Assembly: GCA_017849555.1 (NCBI GenBank)
Contig: JAFIGU010000087.1
Span: 1-64,000, forward strand
DNA: 64,000 nt
Direction: 5' to 3'
Source: Sphingomonas sp.
Lineage (GTDB): Bacteria; Pseudomonadota; Alphaproteobacteria; Sphingomonadales; Sphingomonadaceae
Positions 7,314 through 16,935 of this stretch are shown piece after piece. Every line of letters begins with the position of its first letter. Within the stretch, counting starts at the first letter, position 1. The position numbers were made by a program, and so were the translations under genes. The notes under the pieces are model-generated. The model was not told the DNA's origin, did no database searches, and saw nothing but the letters and a program-made list of their open reading frames with translations.

Positions 7314-7879
7314 GATGCCGACCCGGGCGTCGCATCTGCGACGCAGAGCCCGTCGACGTAGAAATCGAGGTGGCGATGCGCGAGTGCGCGCTCCTCGGCG
7401 ACCGGCAGGCCGACCGCGAGCGGCCGCGCGAAACGGATCAGCGCGAACACGATGTCGCGTTCCGAAAAGTCGGCGCGCAGTGCGCCGCCGGCCCGAGCGC
7501 GCGCGACCAGGGTCTTCATGAGCGTCCCTGCGCGAGCGAGCAGGTCGGGCCAGTCGCGCGTCTCCAGATGGGGATGGATGATGTTCACCACCCCGATCCC
7601 TCCATCGAGCGCGGCATGCATGTAGCGTCGCAGTGCCTCGACACCGTCGGGAACGGTCGCGAGCAGCGCCTCGCCCGCGCCGATGCTCTGTTCGAGGACA
7701 TGGCGCACGGCGGCGTGAAGCAGCGCCTGCTGGTCGGGAAAGTGGCGATAGAGCGTGCCGATCCCGACCCCGGCACGCTGCGCGACCGCATCGCGAGACG
7801 GATCGCCGCCCACCTCAAGGATCAGCTCGATCGCGGCATCGACGAGCCGCTGCCGGTTCCGTTGCGCGTCAGCTCGCAT
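7310..7879 (-). CDS. TetR-family transcriptional regulator
   Basis: A 189-residue repressor with an N-terminal TetR helix-turn-helix (RQRLVDAAIELILEVGG ... RAGVGIGTLYRHFPDQQAL, about residues 10-55) and a C-terminal ligand-binding domain of SCP1.201 type. The start at 7879 follows AAAGGG and gives a standard N-terminus; the longer frame from 7936 would cover the promoter. It heads the reductase-DoxX-hydrolase operon and diverges from the rph homologue, so it probably controls both. Confidence 0.87.
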   Translation of the reverse strand: MRADAQRNRQRLVDAAIELILEVGGDPSRDAVAQRAGVGIGTLYRHFPDQQALLHAAVRHVLEQSIGAGEALLATVPDGVEALRRYMHAALDGGIGVVNIIHPHLETRDWPDLLARAGTLMKTLVARARAGGALRADFSERDIVFALIRFARPLAVGLPVAEERALAHRHLDFYVDGLCVADATPGSAS

Positions 7880-7912
7880 TGCACCCTTTCCCGCACGACC
7901 GACGCAGCCTCC

Positions 7913-7961
7913 TTGACGAAAACACAAGCGGAGCATATTCCTCCGTTTAATGACCTGTCAA
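7913..7961. promoter_or_regulatory. Overlapping divergent promoters with candidate TetR operator
   Basis: On the plus strand TTGACG (7913-7918), a 17-base spacer and TATTCC (7936-7941) form a promoter facing rph. On the minus strand TTGACA (7961-7956) and an ATATGC-like -10 near 7938-7933 face tetR. Between them is an inverted repeat, aagcggag (7926-7933) and ctccgttt (7941-7948), with one mismatched pair and a 7-base spacer. A repressor bound there would cover both -10 regions. Confidence 0.55.
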
Positions 7962-7984
7962 GAAGCCGCGAAGGCCTTCTCATA

Positions 7985-10537
7985 ATGAAGCTCACCTTGT
8001 GCCTGTCGGAAGCCGGTCGCAACCAAACCGCCCTTGTCGGTGGAAAGGCCGCGAGCCTCGGCGAGCTTCTCCGGATGGACGGGGTGGTCGTGCCCCCCGG
8101 CTTTTGCGTCACCACGACCGCGTTTTCGAACGCGCTCTCCGGCATCGCCGGCGCCGAAGCGCTGCTCGAACGGCTGGAGGCGCTGCCAGGTGATGATGCC
8201 GACCAGGCCGAGAGCGCGCATGCGGTGCGACGGGCGATCGAGAGTGCGAGCCTGCCGGACTCCCTTGTCGCCGATATCAACGCGAGGTTGGACGCCGCTC
8301 CCTCCGCCACAGGCTGGGCGGTCCGGTCGAGCGCTACAGCGGAGGACTCGCCCACGACGTCCTTCGCGGGCGTGCACGAGAGCTATCTCGGGCTTTCAGG
8401 GCTCAATGCCGTCCTCGCCGCGGTCCGGCGGTGCTGGAGTTCCGCTTTCGACGATCGCGCGCTCGCCTACCGGCGGCGCCAGGGCCTGAGCTTGCGCGGG
8501 CCGTCGATGGCCGTGGTGATACAGCATATGGTGCCAGCCGACGCGTCGGGCGTGCTTTTCACCGCCGATCCGGTATCCGGCGACCGGACGCTGGTGACGA
8601 TCGAGGCCTGCCGGGGAACCGGCGAAGCGCTCGTCTCGGGGCGGATCGTGCCGCAACGGGTGAGATTGCGCGACGAGCGGGTCGTCGAGACGAGCGCAGG
8701 GCCGCTGACCATCGAGCTCGCGCGCGAGCTCGCCATCATGGGTCGCAGGATCGAGGCGCATTTCGGGTCGCCACAGGACATCGAGTGGTGCGTCGCGGAC
8801 GGGGCCATCGCGATCGTCCAGAGCCGACCGATCACAACGCTGTTTCCGATCCCGCCACGCGAGGATGACCGGCGTCACGTCTATCTCTCCGTCGGGCATC
8901 AGCAGATGATGACCGATGCGATGAAACCGCTCGGGCTGTCAGTGTGGCAGAAGCTCGCGGCGAGACCGATGCACGAGGCGGGAGGCCAGCTTTTCGTCGA
9001 CGTGACCGAGCAACTCGCAACCCGTGAAAGCCGGGCCGCGCTGCTCGCCATGCTCAATCGCGACCGGCTCATCCACAGCGCGGTCGAGCAGTTGGTGTCG
9101 CGCGACTACATTGCACTCAGCGACCAGCCCTTGCCGGTCGCGGCGGCCGCCGAGCCCGTTGCCCGTGATCCGGCGCCCGCGAACATCGCGGCATATCCGG
9201 ATCCCGCAATCGTCCCCGAGCTCATCTCCGAGAGCGAGCTTGCGCTCGAGAACGCGAAGCGGCGGGTCGCAGGCCTGACCGGCCGCGACCTGCTGGAGGC
9301 GATCGGAGACGACCTGTCCGCCCTGAAGCAGCAGCTGTCCGATCCGCGGGGCAGAACGGCATTGATGGCGGGGATCGATGCGACCTGGTGGCTGCAAGAC
9401 CACCTGCAGGAATGGCTCGCAGAGGCGAGCCTTGTGGACGTCCTGTCGCAATCGGTCGAGCACAACATCACCTCGCGGATGGGGCTCGACCTGCTCGATG
9501 TTGCCGACGCGGTACGGCCGCACGATGCGGCAGTCGCATTCCTCAGGCAGCTTGGACCCGAAGATCCGATAGAAGGGCTCGCGTCGGTCGCCGGCGGGAG
9601 CGCTGCGCTCGATGCGATCGATGGCTTCCTTGCGCGCTATGGCATGCGCTGCCCGGGCGAGATCGACATCACCCGGACGCGATGGCGGGAACAGCCCGCG
9701 AAGCTCACTCCGATGCTCCTTGCCAATGTCGATCGCTTCGCGCCGGGCGAGGCCACAAGGCGGTTCGATGCCGGCCTCGCGCGTGCCCGAGCGGCCGAGC
9801 GCGACGTGCTTCAGCGTCTTGCGACGCTCGATGACGGGTCGGCCAAGGTCGCAGCGGCAAGGGCCGCCATCGACCGCATGCGCGCGTTCATCGGATACCG
9901 CGAATATCCTAAATATGCGTGGGTATGCCGGCTCGACGTGTACCGGCGCGCGTTGCTCGAGGAAGCGGAACGGCTGGTCGAGCGCGGCGTGATCAATCGC
10001 ACCGACGACATCTTCTATCTTCGGTTCGACGAACTCGGCAACATGATCGCTGCCCAGGTCGCGGACATGGGCCTGATCGCAGAGCGGCGTGCGGAGTTTG
10101 CGGCGCACGAGCATCTTGCTCCGCCGCGCGTGCTGACTTCCGACGGCGAGGCCCTGTTTGGATCGTTCGGACAGGACGTCGAAGGACCCGGCGTGATACC
10201 GGGCCTCGCAGTCTCGAGCGGTGTCGCGGAGGGCCGGGCACGGGTGATCCTGGACCCAGCTGCCGCGGAACTGGCGCCGGGCGACATCCTCGTCACCGCG
10301 TACACCGATCCGAGCTGGACGCCGCTGTTCCTCACCATCGCCGGGCTCGTGACCGAGGCCGGTGGACAGATGAGCCACGGAGCAGTCGTCGCGCGCGAAT
10401 ACGGCCTGCCCGCGATCGTCGCGGTGCAAGATGCCACTCGTCGCATCCAGGACGGCCAGCTCATCCGGATCGACGGCTCGAGCGGCTCGATCAGGATATT
10501 GGACGGACATGGTCGCTCGAACCCGGCGGAGCGCTGA
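7985..10537 (+). CDS. rph: Rifampin phosphotransferase-like PEP-utilising enzyme
   Basis: An 850-residue protein with the three-part layout of rifampin phosphotransferase. It has an ATP-binding PPDK/PEP-synthase domain (about 1-310; VGGKAASLGEL, VRSSATAEDSPTTSFAGVHE, QSRPIT), a middle substrate domain, and a C-terminal swivelling His domain. The catalytic His is H798 in GGQMSHGAVVAREYG. In this family ATP phosphorylates the C21 hydroxyl of rifampin by way of the phospho-His. Length is close to the usual 860-870 residues. The substrate is not proven by sequence, since other PEP-utilising proteins share the fold. It is divergent from tetR and 7 bases upstream of the next gene. Confidence 0.8.
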   Translation: MKLTLCLSEAGRNQTALVGGKAASLGELLRMDGVVVPPGFCVTTTAFSNALSGIAGAEALLERLEALPGDDADQAESAHAVRRAIESASLPDSLVADINARLDAAPSATGWAVRSSATAEDSPTTSFAGVHESYLGLSGLNAVLAAVRRCWSSAFDDRALAYRRRQGLSLRGPSMAVVIQHMVPADASGVLFTADPVSGDRTLVTIEACRGTGEALVSGRIVPQRVRLRDERVVETSAGPLTIELARELAIMGRRIEAHFGSPQDIEWCVADGAIAIVQSRPITTLFPIPPREDDRRHVYLSVGHQQMMTDAMKPLGLSVWQKLAARPMHEAGGQLFVDVTEQLATRESRAALLAMLNRDRLIHSAVEQLVSRDYIALSDQPLPVAAAAEPVARDPAPANIAAYPDPAIVPELISESELALENAKRRVAGLTGRDLLEAIGDDLSALKQQLSDPRGRTALMAGIDATWWLQDHLQEWLAEASLVDVLSQSVEHNITSRMGLDLLDVADAVRPHDAAVAFLRQLGPEDPIEGLASVAGGSAALDAIDGFLARYGMRCPGEIDITRTRWREQPAKLTPMLLANVDRFAPGEATRRFDAGLARARAAERDVLQRLATLDDGSAKVAAARAAIDRMRAFIGYREYPKYAWVCRLDVYRRALLEEAERLVERGVINRTDDIFYLRFDELGNMIAAQVADMGLIAERRAEFAAHEHLAPPRVLTSDGEALFGSFGQDVEGPGVIPGLAVSSGVAEGRARVILDPAAAELAPGDILVTAYTDPSWTPLFLTIAGLVTEAGGQMSHGAVVAREYGLPAIVAVQDATRRIQDGQLIRIDGSSGSIRILDGHGRSNPAER

Positions 10538-10544
10538 GCAGTCG

Positions 10545-10961
10545 ATGGCGACCGACGCGGTAAATTCCGAACCGTCGCAACGTGGCTCGCTTCCGGCCCC
10601 CGTGCGACGCGCGTTTCTCACAGCGTTTGCCTGGGGCGTGCCGATGGCGGTATCGACCGCATCCGTCGCCGCGATCGCCGCGCCTTCTGCCGGACCCGTG
10701 CAAATCGGCGAGACCGCGGGGCTCGAGCGCGCGATCGCCAACTACCAGGCGCTTGCTCGTGGCGGGAGGCGACTCACCGATCTGACCCCGATCGAGCAGC
10801 AAGAGCTGGCCGAACTCCGCGCCCTGCTGCGAGCAGCACGGTCGCGCGGCCGCGATACGCGGGAGACCTGCATCGCCCGGGAGACGGCGGCGCGCGGCGG
10901 TACGCTGACGCGGCTCGAGGAACGTGTCGTCGACCTGATCTGCAGCCAGCATGGCGGCTAG
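10545..10961 (+). CDS. Small hypothetical protein with hydrophobic N-terminus
   Basis: A 138-residue protein of no recognised family. An RR pair followed by a hydrophobic stretch (RRAFLTAFAWGVPMAVSTAS, residues 21-40) suggests export or a membrane anchor. The rest is charged and probably helical, with two cysteines late in the chain (CIARE and DLICS). It starts 7 bases after rph and is probably co-transcribed with it. Confidence 0.55.
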   Translation: MATDAVNSEPSQRGSLPAPVRRAFLTAFAWGVPMAVSTASVAAIAAPSAGPVQIGETAGLERAIANYQALARGGRRLTDLTPIEQQELAELRALLRAARSRGRDTRETCIARETAARGGTLTRLEERVVDLICSQHGG

Positions 10962-11075
10962 CACCGGCATGTGTAGCGGATCGCCCGAGGACGATGGCGA
11001 GGGCATCGGGTGCCAAGTGTCGCCCCGATCGAGCCGGCGGGGCCTCTTCTTGCCAATACCTGCCGGAATGACGTC

Positions 11076-12350
11076 GTGACGATCCAACGGACATCCGCCG
11101 CGCTGTCGCGGCGCGACATACTCGCGGCGGCGATCGTCGCCACGAGCGGCGCGGCGATCGCGGGCACGCCAGTAGCGGGCACACCGACCTCCGCCTTGAC
11201 GGGGACGCAGTGGCGCGAGGACATCCGTTTCCTGTTCGAGGAACTGCGCCGCCGTCATCGCGACTTGTTCCACCACACGCCGGAGCCGAGGTACCGAGCG
11301 GGCATCGAGAACCTGTGCGCGCGCTGCGGCGAGATGGAGTCGTGGCGTGTCATCGCCGGAATCCAGCACGTCGTCGCGCTGGCGGGCGACGGTCACACCT
11401 TCCTGTTCGCCAAAGGCCTGTATCGATCCTATCCGTTCGAAACGGCGTGGTTCGGCGATGAAATCCGGGTGGTACGCACAGCTCCGGAATACGGCTGGCT
11501 GCTCGGCTCGCGCATCGAGCGTTTGGACGGTCTCGGCCCGCGTGCGATCGCAAGGCGGCTCGACCGGGTCATCCCACAGGCAGAGACGCCATGGTATGTC
11601 CTCGGGCAGCGACCGGATCGCCTGCGGCGGGCCGAGCTGTTGGCAGCGCTCGGCGTAGCGAAGTCACCCGATCGGATCACTCTCGAAGCGACGAGCGCGA
11701 CCAGCGTGCATAGCGAGCACGTCATCGAAGCGATGTCCGGCGGCAAGGCCGACGATGGGTTGGCGCATGCGCTCGGCCCTCGCCTGCCCGACCTTCCCGA
11801 CCGCGGCTTCGCTTGGCGCAGGCTCGAGAACGGCAGCGTCGTTCATCTCAATTTCCGCGGCTACGAAAACCTTCCGCAGCTGGCGGCACGGTTCTTCGCG
11901 GACCTGCACGGTGCACCCCCTCGTGTGCTCGTCATCGACCTTCGCGAGAACTCGGGCGGTAACTACACGCTGCCGAGAGAGCATATCATCGCGCCGTTGC
12001 AGGAGATGCCTGCGCTTAACCGCGCCGGACGACTGTTCGTGCTCATCGGGCGCAAGACCTTCTCGGCGGCGATGACCAATGCGACCGATTTTCGGCGCGA
12101 GACCGAGGCTCTTCTGGTCGGCGAGCCGGCGGGCGCGCGGCCGAACGGATACCAGGAACTACAGACCTTTACGCTGCCGAACTCGGGCCTGAAGGTCGGC
12201 TGCTCGACCGCAGCCTATCGCTTCGGGGCTCCCGGAGACCTTGCAGTCGTGCCCGACCTCCCGGTGGCGCCCGACTGGACATCCTTCGCACGTGGCAGGG
12301 ACATCGCTCTGGACGCTGCAATCGCCCATTGGCGATCAACCGCGGCGTGA
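11076..12350 (+). CDS. S41-like secreted peptidase
   Basis: A 424-residue protein resembling tail-specific (S41, C-terminal processing) peptidases. The segment VIDLRENSGGN followed by IGRKTFSAAMTNATDF contains the candidate nucleophile S330. SRRDILAAAIVATSGAAIAG near the N-terminus is a twin-arginine-like signal. The GTG at 11076 was chosen because it puts the signal at the proper distance; an ATG at 11010 would add 22 residues. No PDZ domain is obvious. It overlaps the transporter gene by 4 bases. Substrate unknown. Confidence 0.7.
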   Translation: MTIQRTSAALSRRDILAAAIVATSGAAIAGTPVAGTPTSALTGTQWREDIRFLFEELRRRHRDLFHHTPEPRYRAGIENLCARCGEMESWRVIAGIQHVVALAGDGHTFLFAKGLYRSYPFETAWFGDEIRVVRTAPEYGWLLGSRIERLDGLGPRAIARRLDRVIPQAETPWYVLGQRPDRLRRAELLAALGVAKSPDRITLEATSATSVHSEHVIEAMSGGKADDGLAHALGPRLPDLPDRGFAWRRLENGSVVHLNFRGYENLPQLAARFFADLHGAPPRVLVIDLRENSGGNYTLPREHIIAPLQEMPALNRAGRLFVLIGRKTFSAAMTNATDFRRETEALLVGEPAGARPNGYQELQTFTLPNSGLKVGCSTAAYRFGAPGDLAVVPDLPVAPDWTSFARGRDIALDAAIAHWRSTAA

Positions 12351-13288
12351 GCGAACCCCCACGAGAATCCGGCGCGCGCGCCGCTCGCACGTCGCGTCTT
12401 TTTCAGCGACCCTATCTGCTGCTGGTCTGTGCGGCCCTCGCCTGGGGCGGCAACGTCGTGGCCAGCCGCATGGCGGTCGGCGAGATTTCGCCGATGCTCC
12501 TTGCAGGGGCACGATGGTTGTTGGTCCTCGTGCTCCTGGGGCTGACCTGCAGGCGGCAGATCGTCGAAGCCGCGCCGACGCTCCTTCGCCATCGATACAG
12601 GGTCCTGGGCATGGGAGCGATCGGCTTCACCGGAAACAGCGCGCTGAGCTATCTAGCCGCCCATCATACCAGCGCGGTCAACCTTTCGATCGTCCAGGGG
12701 ACGATTCCCGTGCTTGTGCTGCTGGGCGGGCTGGTATTCCATCGCGAGAGAATTGCCGCCGGCCAGGCGATCGGGGTCGCGGCCAGCGTGGCCGGCTGCC
12801 TGGTAGTCTCGAGCAGGGGCCGCCTGGAGACCCTTTCCGCCTTCAAGCCCGATGCCGGTGTCTTGATCATGCTGGGTGCCTGCGTTTCCTACGCAAGCTT
12901 CACGGTGATGCTGCGCGGCCAGGATAGCGGACGGGGCAACAATGCCGTCGGGTTGCTTTTCGGCCTCGCGACCGCCGGGTGCATCACGTCGTTGCCGCTA
13001 ATCGGGATCGAGGCTGCGGCAGGGACGCTACAACTGCCGTCGCTCAAGGGTTGGATGATCCTGCTCTACGTCGCGCTGATCGCGTCGCTGCTCGCCCAGA
13101 TGTTTTTCATTCGGTCGGTCGCACTGATCGGACCGAGCCGGGCAGGCCTGTTCATCAACCTCGTTCCGGCATTCGGCGCCCTGCTCGCGGTGCTGCTCCT
13201 GGGCGAGGCCTTCGGGCTCTACCAAGCCGTGGCGCTGCTATTCATCCTGCTGGGTATAGCGATCGCCGAGATATCGCGTGCCCGGTGA
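12347..13288 (+). CDS. EamA/DMT-family transporter
   Basis: A 313-residue inner-membrane protein with two EamA repeats and about ten hydrophobic helices (LAWGGNVVASRM in the first repeat, GLFINLVPAFGALLAVLLLG in the second). The family exports or imports small metabolites; the substrate cannot be read from sequence. The GTG at 12347 overlaps the preceding stop (GTGA), which decided the start over a TTG at 12329. Confidence 0.85.
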   Translation: MSEPPRESGARAARTSRLFQRPYLLLVCAALAWGGNVVASRMAVGEISPMLLAGARWLLVLVLLGLTCRRQIVEAAPTLLRHRYRVLGMGAIGFTGNSALSYLAAHHTSAVNLSIVQGTIPVLVLLGGLVFHRERIAAGQAIGVAASVAGCLVVSSRGRLETLSAFKPDAGVLIMLGACVSYASFTVMLRGQDSGRGNNAVGLLFGLATAGCITSLPLIGIEAAAGTLQLPSLKGWMILLYVALIASLLAQMFFIRSVALIGPSRAGLFINLVPAFGALLAVLLLGEAFGLYQAVALLFILLGIAIAEISRAR

Positions 13289-13388
13289 TTGCCGACGGCC
13301 CTGTCCGCTGCGTCGATGCCGAACGCGGATCTTCCACACCCTACGGGCACCGCTCGCCGCGCCATCATCCTCCCGAAGGGCATAGCCG

Positions 13389-15350
13389 ATGAAGCTACCC
13401 GCCATCCTCATTTCGATCGTCCTCGCGCTTGGAGCCGGATCGGCAAGCGCGGGGACACGCTTCGCCGACGTCGCGCTCTCCCCGGATGGGACGCTTGTCG
13501 CGACGATCGAGGCAAGGACAGGCGTGGCCAATGCGGATCATCCGGCCATCGTGATACGGGCCGTGCGGAGCGGACGAGAACTCCAGCGGCTCGATCCATG
13601 CCTCACCTGTACCTATTCCAGCCCTGCCTGGGGGCGGGGCAACATGTTGGCGTTCGTCGCGCGAGAGGCTGCGGGGCGGCGGACGTCGGTCTACCTGATG
13701 CGCGGCCGCGTCGCGCGACGCGTCGCGGACTTCGAGGGCCTCGCTACCGCGCCGCGCCTCTCGCCGGACGGCACGCGGTTGGCAGTGCTGGTCACGGAGG
13801 GGGCGGCCAAGGAAGTCGGAGCAACCCAGGCGGGCCGGCGCCAAGTCGGCGAGATCGGCGCCATCGCGGACGAGCAGCGGATCGTCATCATCGACGAGCT
13901 TGCCGAGGGCAAGCCTGCCCGCGCCAGGATGCTGACGGCACAGGACAGGTATGTGTACGAGTTCTGCTGGGCTCCGGACGGCCGGACGTTGGTCGCGACG
14001 AGTGCGCGGGGCGACGGCGACGCCAACTGGTGGGTTGCCTCGCTTGATGCCTTCGATGTGACGAGCGGCAGGCGCAGGCAGATCCTTGCCGGGTCCTCGC
14101 AGATGCGGTTCCCCGTGATCTCTCCCGACGGCAGCCAGGTGGCATTCGTCGGCGGTCTCATGAGCGACTACAGCGAAGCCGGCGGCGACATCTGGACCGT
14201 CCCTTTTGGAGGCGGCACGCCCGTCAACAGGACGAAGGGATCAACCTACACGACGTCGTTTGTCGAATGGACCGGCGGTGGCCTGCGTGCGGTGACCCAG
14301 GCGGGTCCGGCGGCGTCCATCGGCACCTTCGGGTTCAAGCGGGGATTGGCACGCACGTGGACGCGGCAGGCAAGCTTCGCCTCGGCGCATGGACCGGTTG
14401 CGTTCAGCGCCGACGGCACGGTCGCCGCGATGGTGATGCAGGACTTTACCAATGCGCCCGAAATCTACGCCGGTCCGATCGCAGCACTACGCAGGATCAC
14501 CAGCGCCAACACGGACCAGGCCCCGCTGGTTCGGGCGCGCAACGTCGTCTGGCAGAGCGACGGTCGCTCGGTGCAGGGCTGGCTGCTCGAACCAGTCACG
14601 AGGCAACCAGGAGAAAGCGCGGCGCTGATCGTCAATGTCCATGGCGGACCTGCCAACATGTGGTTGCCGAACTTCATCGCGCGCGGCGGCATTACGGCCG
14701 CGCTGGTCGAGAACGGCTATGACGTGTTCCTTCCGAATCCCCGGGGCAGCTACGGCGCGGGCGAGGCCTTTACCGCCGCCAACAGGCGCGACTTCGGCGG
14801 CGGGGACCTTCGCGATATCCTGGCCGGTGTCGACGCGGTCCAGCGGGCGGTGCCGATCGACCCCGCGCGGATCGGCCTGATGGGTCGGAGCTATGGTGGA
14901 TACATGGCGATGTGGGCGAATACCCAGACCAGCAGGTTCGCCGCGATCGTGGCGATCGCCGGGATTTCCAACTGGATCAGCCTCTATGGCACCAATGGAA
15001 TCAACGAGTGGATGATCCCCTATTTCAGCGTCTCGATGTACCGCGACCCCGAGGCTTATTCGCGCATTTCACCGCTGACCCATATCCTGAAGGCCAGGAC
15101 CCCGACCCTGATCTATGTCGGCGAGCGCGACATCGAGGTCCCGGCCACGCAATCGCTCGAATATTGGCGGGCACTGAAGGACCAAGGCGTCGAAACGTCC
15201 CTCGTCATCTATCCCGACGAAGGTCACGAGATTCGAGGTACAGACAGCGCCAGCGACTCGCGCAGGCGCACGGTCGCGTGGTTCGACAGGTTCCTGGGGC
15301 GATCGACTTCCGGGGAAGCCGCGCCACCTCACGCCACGGATAGCCGCTAG
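13389..15350 (+). CDS. Secreted S9-family prolyl-oligopeptidase-like peptidase
   Basis: A 653-residue serine peptidase with a signal peptide (about 1-21, ILISIVLALGAGSASA), a beta-propeller region (about 25-400, repeated LSPDGT-type motifs), and a C-terminal alpha/beta-hydrolase domain. The catalytic triad is visible as S501 (GRSYGGYM), D581 (GERDIEVP) and H613 (DEGHEI). The family cleaves short peptides, often after proline or as dipeptidyl peptidase. It is 100 bases downstream of the EamA gene on the same strand. Confidence 0.88.
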   Translation: MKLPAILISIVLALGAGSASAGTRFADVALSPDGTLVATIEARTGVANADHPAIVIRAVRSGRELQRLDPCLTCTYSSPAWGRGNMLAFVAREAAGRRTSVYLMRGRVARRVADFEGLATAPRLSPDGTRLAVLVTEGAAKEVGATQAGRRQVGEIGAIADEQRIVIIDELAEGKPARARMLTAQDRYVYEFCWAPDGRTLVATSARGDGDANWWVASLDAFDVTSGRRRQILAGSSQMRFPVISPDGSQVAFVGGLMSDYSEAGGDIWTVPFGGGTPVNRTKGSTYTTSFVEWTGGGLRAVTQAGPAASIGTFGFKRGLARTWTRQASFASAHGPVAFSADGTVAAMVMQDFTNAPEIYAGPIAALRRITSANTDQAPLVRARNVVWQSDGRSVQGWLLEPVTRQPGESAALIVNVHGGPANMWLPNFIARGGITAALVENGYDVFLPNPRGSYGAGEAFTAANRRDFGGGDLRDILAGVDAVQRAVPIDPARIGLMGRSYGGYMAMWANTQTSRFAAIVAIAGISNWISLYGTNGINEWMIPYFSVSMYRDPEAYSRISPLTHILKARTPTLIYVGERDIEVPATQSLEYWRALKDQGVETSLVIYPDEGHEIRGTDSASDSRRRTVAWFDRFLGRSTSGEAAPPHATDSR

Positions 15351-15494
15351 GTGCCGCATCGGCGTGCGTTGGCCGGCAGGTTCCACGATGTTGGCGAGTT
15401 CGAGGTAGTTGCGCCGTCGCGCGCCGGGCAATCATTGTCGCGATGATGAGTGCGGCGGCGTTTCGCCAGGTCTCCAACAGTGGCAAGGATTGGC

Positions 15495-16736
15495 ATGTCG
15501 AGGACGTTCACCCGCGCGGAATTCTACGACCTGGTGTGGTCGAAACCCATGACCCGCCTGGCGAAGGAGTTCGCGCTCTCGGACGTCGCACTCCACAAGA
15601 TATGCAAGAAGCACGACATTCCGAACCCGCCGCTCGGATGGTGGGCGAAGAAGGCCGCCGGCAAGGCAGTCAAGCAAACCCCGCTCCCGAACGCCAAGGC
15701 TGGCATATCCGACAGGATCACGATCGCTGCCGGCGAACTGCGGCCGGAGCCCGAGCTGATCGCGACCGCCCGCGAGAATGCCCGCCTGCTCGCGTCGTCC
15801 ATCGATGGAGAGGCGGTCTTGCCGGCAAACCCGATCGTCGATCGGACGATCGCCCAGCTCCGCAAGGCGAAGCCTTCCGCGATCAATGGACTTGTTACCG
15901 TGGAAGGCTTGAACGTCGTCAAGGCGAGCGTCGCACCGGCCTCGATCGACCGCCTCGAACTCGCGCTCGGCCGGATCGCCGCGGCGGCGGAAGCCCTGGG
16001 GATCAAGCTGGCGCGAGGCGAGAAGTCGGCGAGCTTCCAATGCGACGGCGAGACGATCGCTTTCTCGATCAGCGAAGGCGTCCGACGCGAAAAGCATGTG
16101 CCGACCGAGAAAGAATTGGCCGAACAGGAGGCGGCCCGGAAGCGACGCGCGCGGCGCTGGAACAGCCCCGGCAGCTGGGACGACGACGATTTCGCCTTCT
16201 CGTCGTTGCGCGGGCCCGAATGGGATTATCACCCGACCGGCCAGCTCGCGTTCGAGCTGGAGCAGTCATATCTGCTCGGCGGCAGCCCCCGGCGTTCGTT
16301 CAGGGATGCCAAGGTCCAGCGGATCGAGACCATGGCGAGCGACATCGCGGTCGGCATCGCCGTGCTGGCTGCCGCGAAGAAGGACGACCGGCTCAAGCGC
16401 GAGGAGCAGGCGCGGCGGGACGCGGAGGCGCGGCGGCTGCGCGAGCTGGCCCTGCGCCGCGACCACATCGCCGAACGCCGCGGCAAGGCGCTGGACGAGG
16501 TGCTCGAGGAGATGGCCTCGCTCGATCGGCTGAGGCGGCTGGTCGCCAATCTGCGCGCCGAGAATCTGGCAGAGCGAGCCGGGCGCGTCGCCGAATTCCT
16601 GGTGATGGCCGAGCGCCGGCTGGCCTCGCGCGAAGCGGCGCTTTCGGCTGACGGCCTCGAGCAGCGCTTCGAGAAGAACAAGCTGTTCGGCGATGATGAC
16701 GACCACGCCTTCCGGCCGCCTTACGGCTATTATTGA
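15495..16736 (+). CDS. Conserved coiled-coil protein of unknown function
   Basis: A 413-residue protein. The N-terminus (FYDLVWSKPMTRLAKEFALS, then ICKKHDIPNPPLGWWAKKAAGK, residues 7-60) is a pattern I have seen in proteobacterial hypothetical proteins and looks like a helix-turn-helix that reads as DNA-binding. A charged coiled coil occupies about residues 298-395, and the C-terminus is acidic then aromatic. The ATG at 15495 has AAGGA 7 bases upstream. No function is assigned. Confidence 0.65.
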   Translation: MSRTFTRAEFYDLVWSKPMTRLAKEFALSDVALHKICKKHDIPNPPLGWWAKKAAGKAVKQTPLPNAKAGISDRITIAAGELRPEPELIATARENARLLASSIDGEAVLPANPIVDRTIAQLRKAKPSAINGLVTVEGLNVVKASVAPASIDRLELALGRIAAAAEALGIKLARGEKSASFQCDGETIAFSISEGVRREKHVPTEKELAEQEAARKRRARRWNSPGSWDDDDFAFSSLRGPEWDYHPTGQLAFELEQSYLLGGSPRRSFRDAKVQRIETMASDIAVGIAVLAAAKKDDRLKREEQARRDAEARRLRELALRRDHIAERRGKALDEVLEEMASLDRLRRLVANLRAENLAERAGRVAEFLVMAERRLASREAALSADGLEQRFEKNKLFGDDDDHAFRPPYGYY

Positions 16737-16935
16737 GCAGGTGGTCGGATGGCTCGTCCGGGCACGTCCGGCCTTTTCCGGGCGATGTGTTGGTGCTATT
16801 GATGGTGCCAGCGATTTCCCACTTCGGATTTGCGTGGAAAATCAACCTCTTGGGTGCCCAGTAGGAGTGTTCTTCTGGCACCATTTTCCTATCGCAATAG
16901 ATTCTCGCCGCTCGGCCAAGAAGCCGAGCGTCGCT

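Noticed and set aside
8939..10741. Minus-strand 600-residue open frame opposite rph
   Set aside because: Antisense to a clear enzyme with catalytic His; typical G+C-driven open frame.
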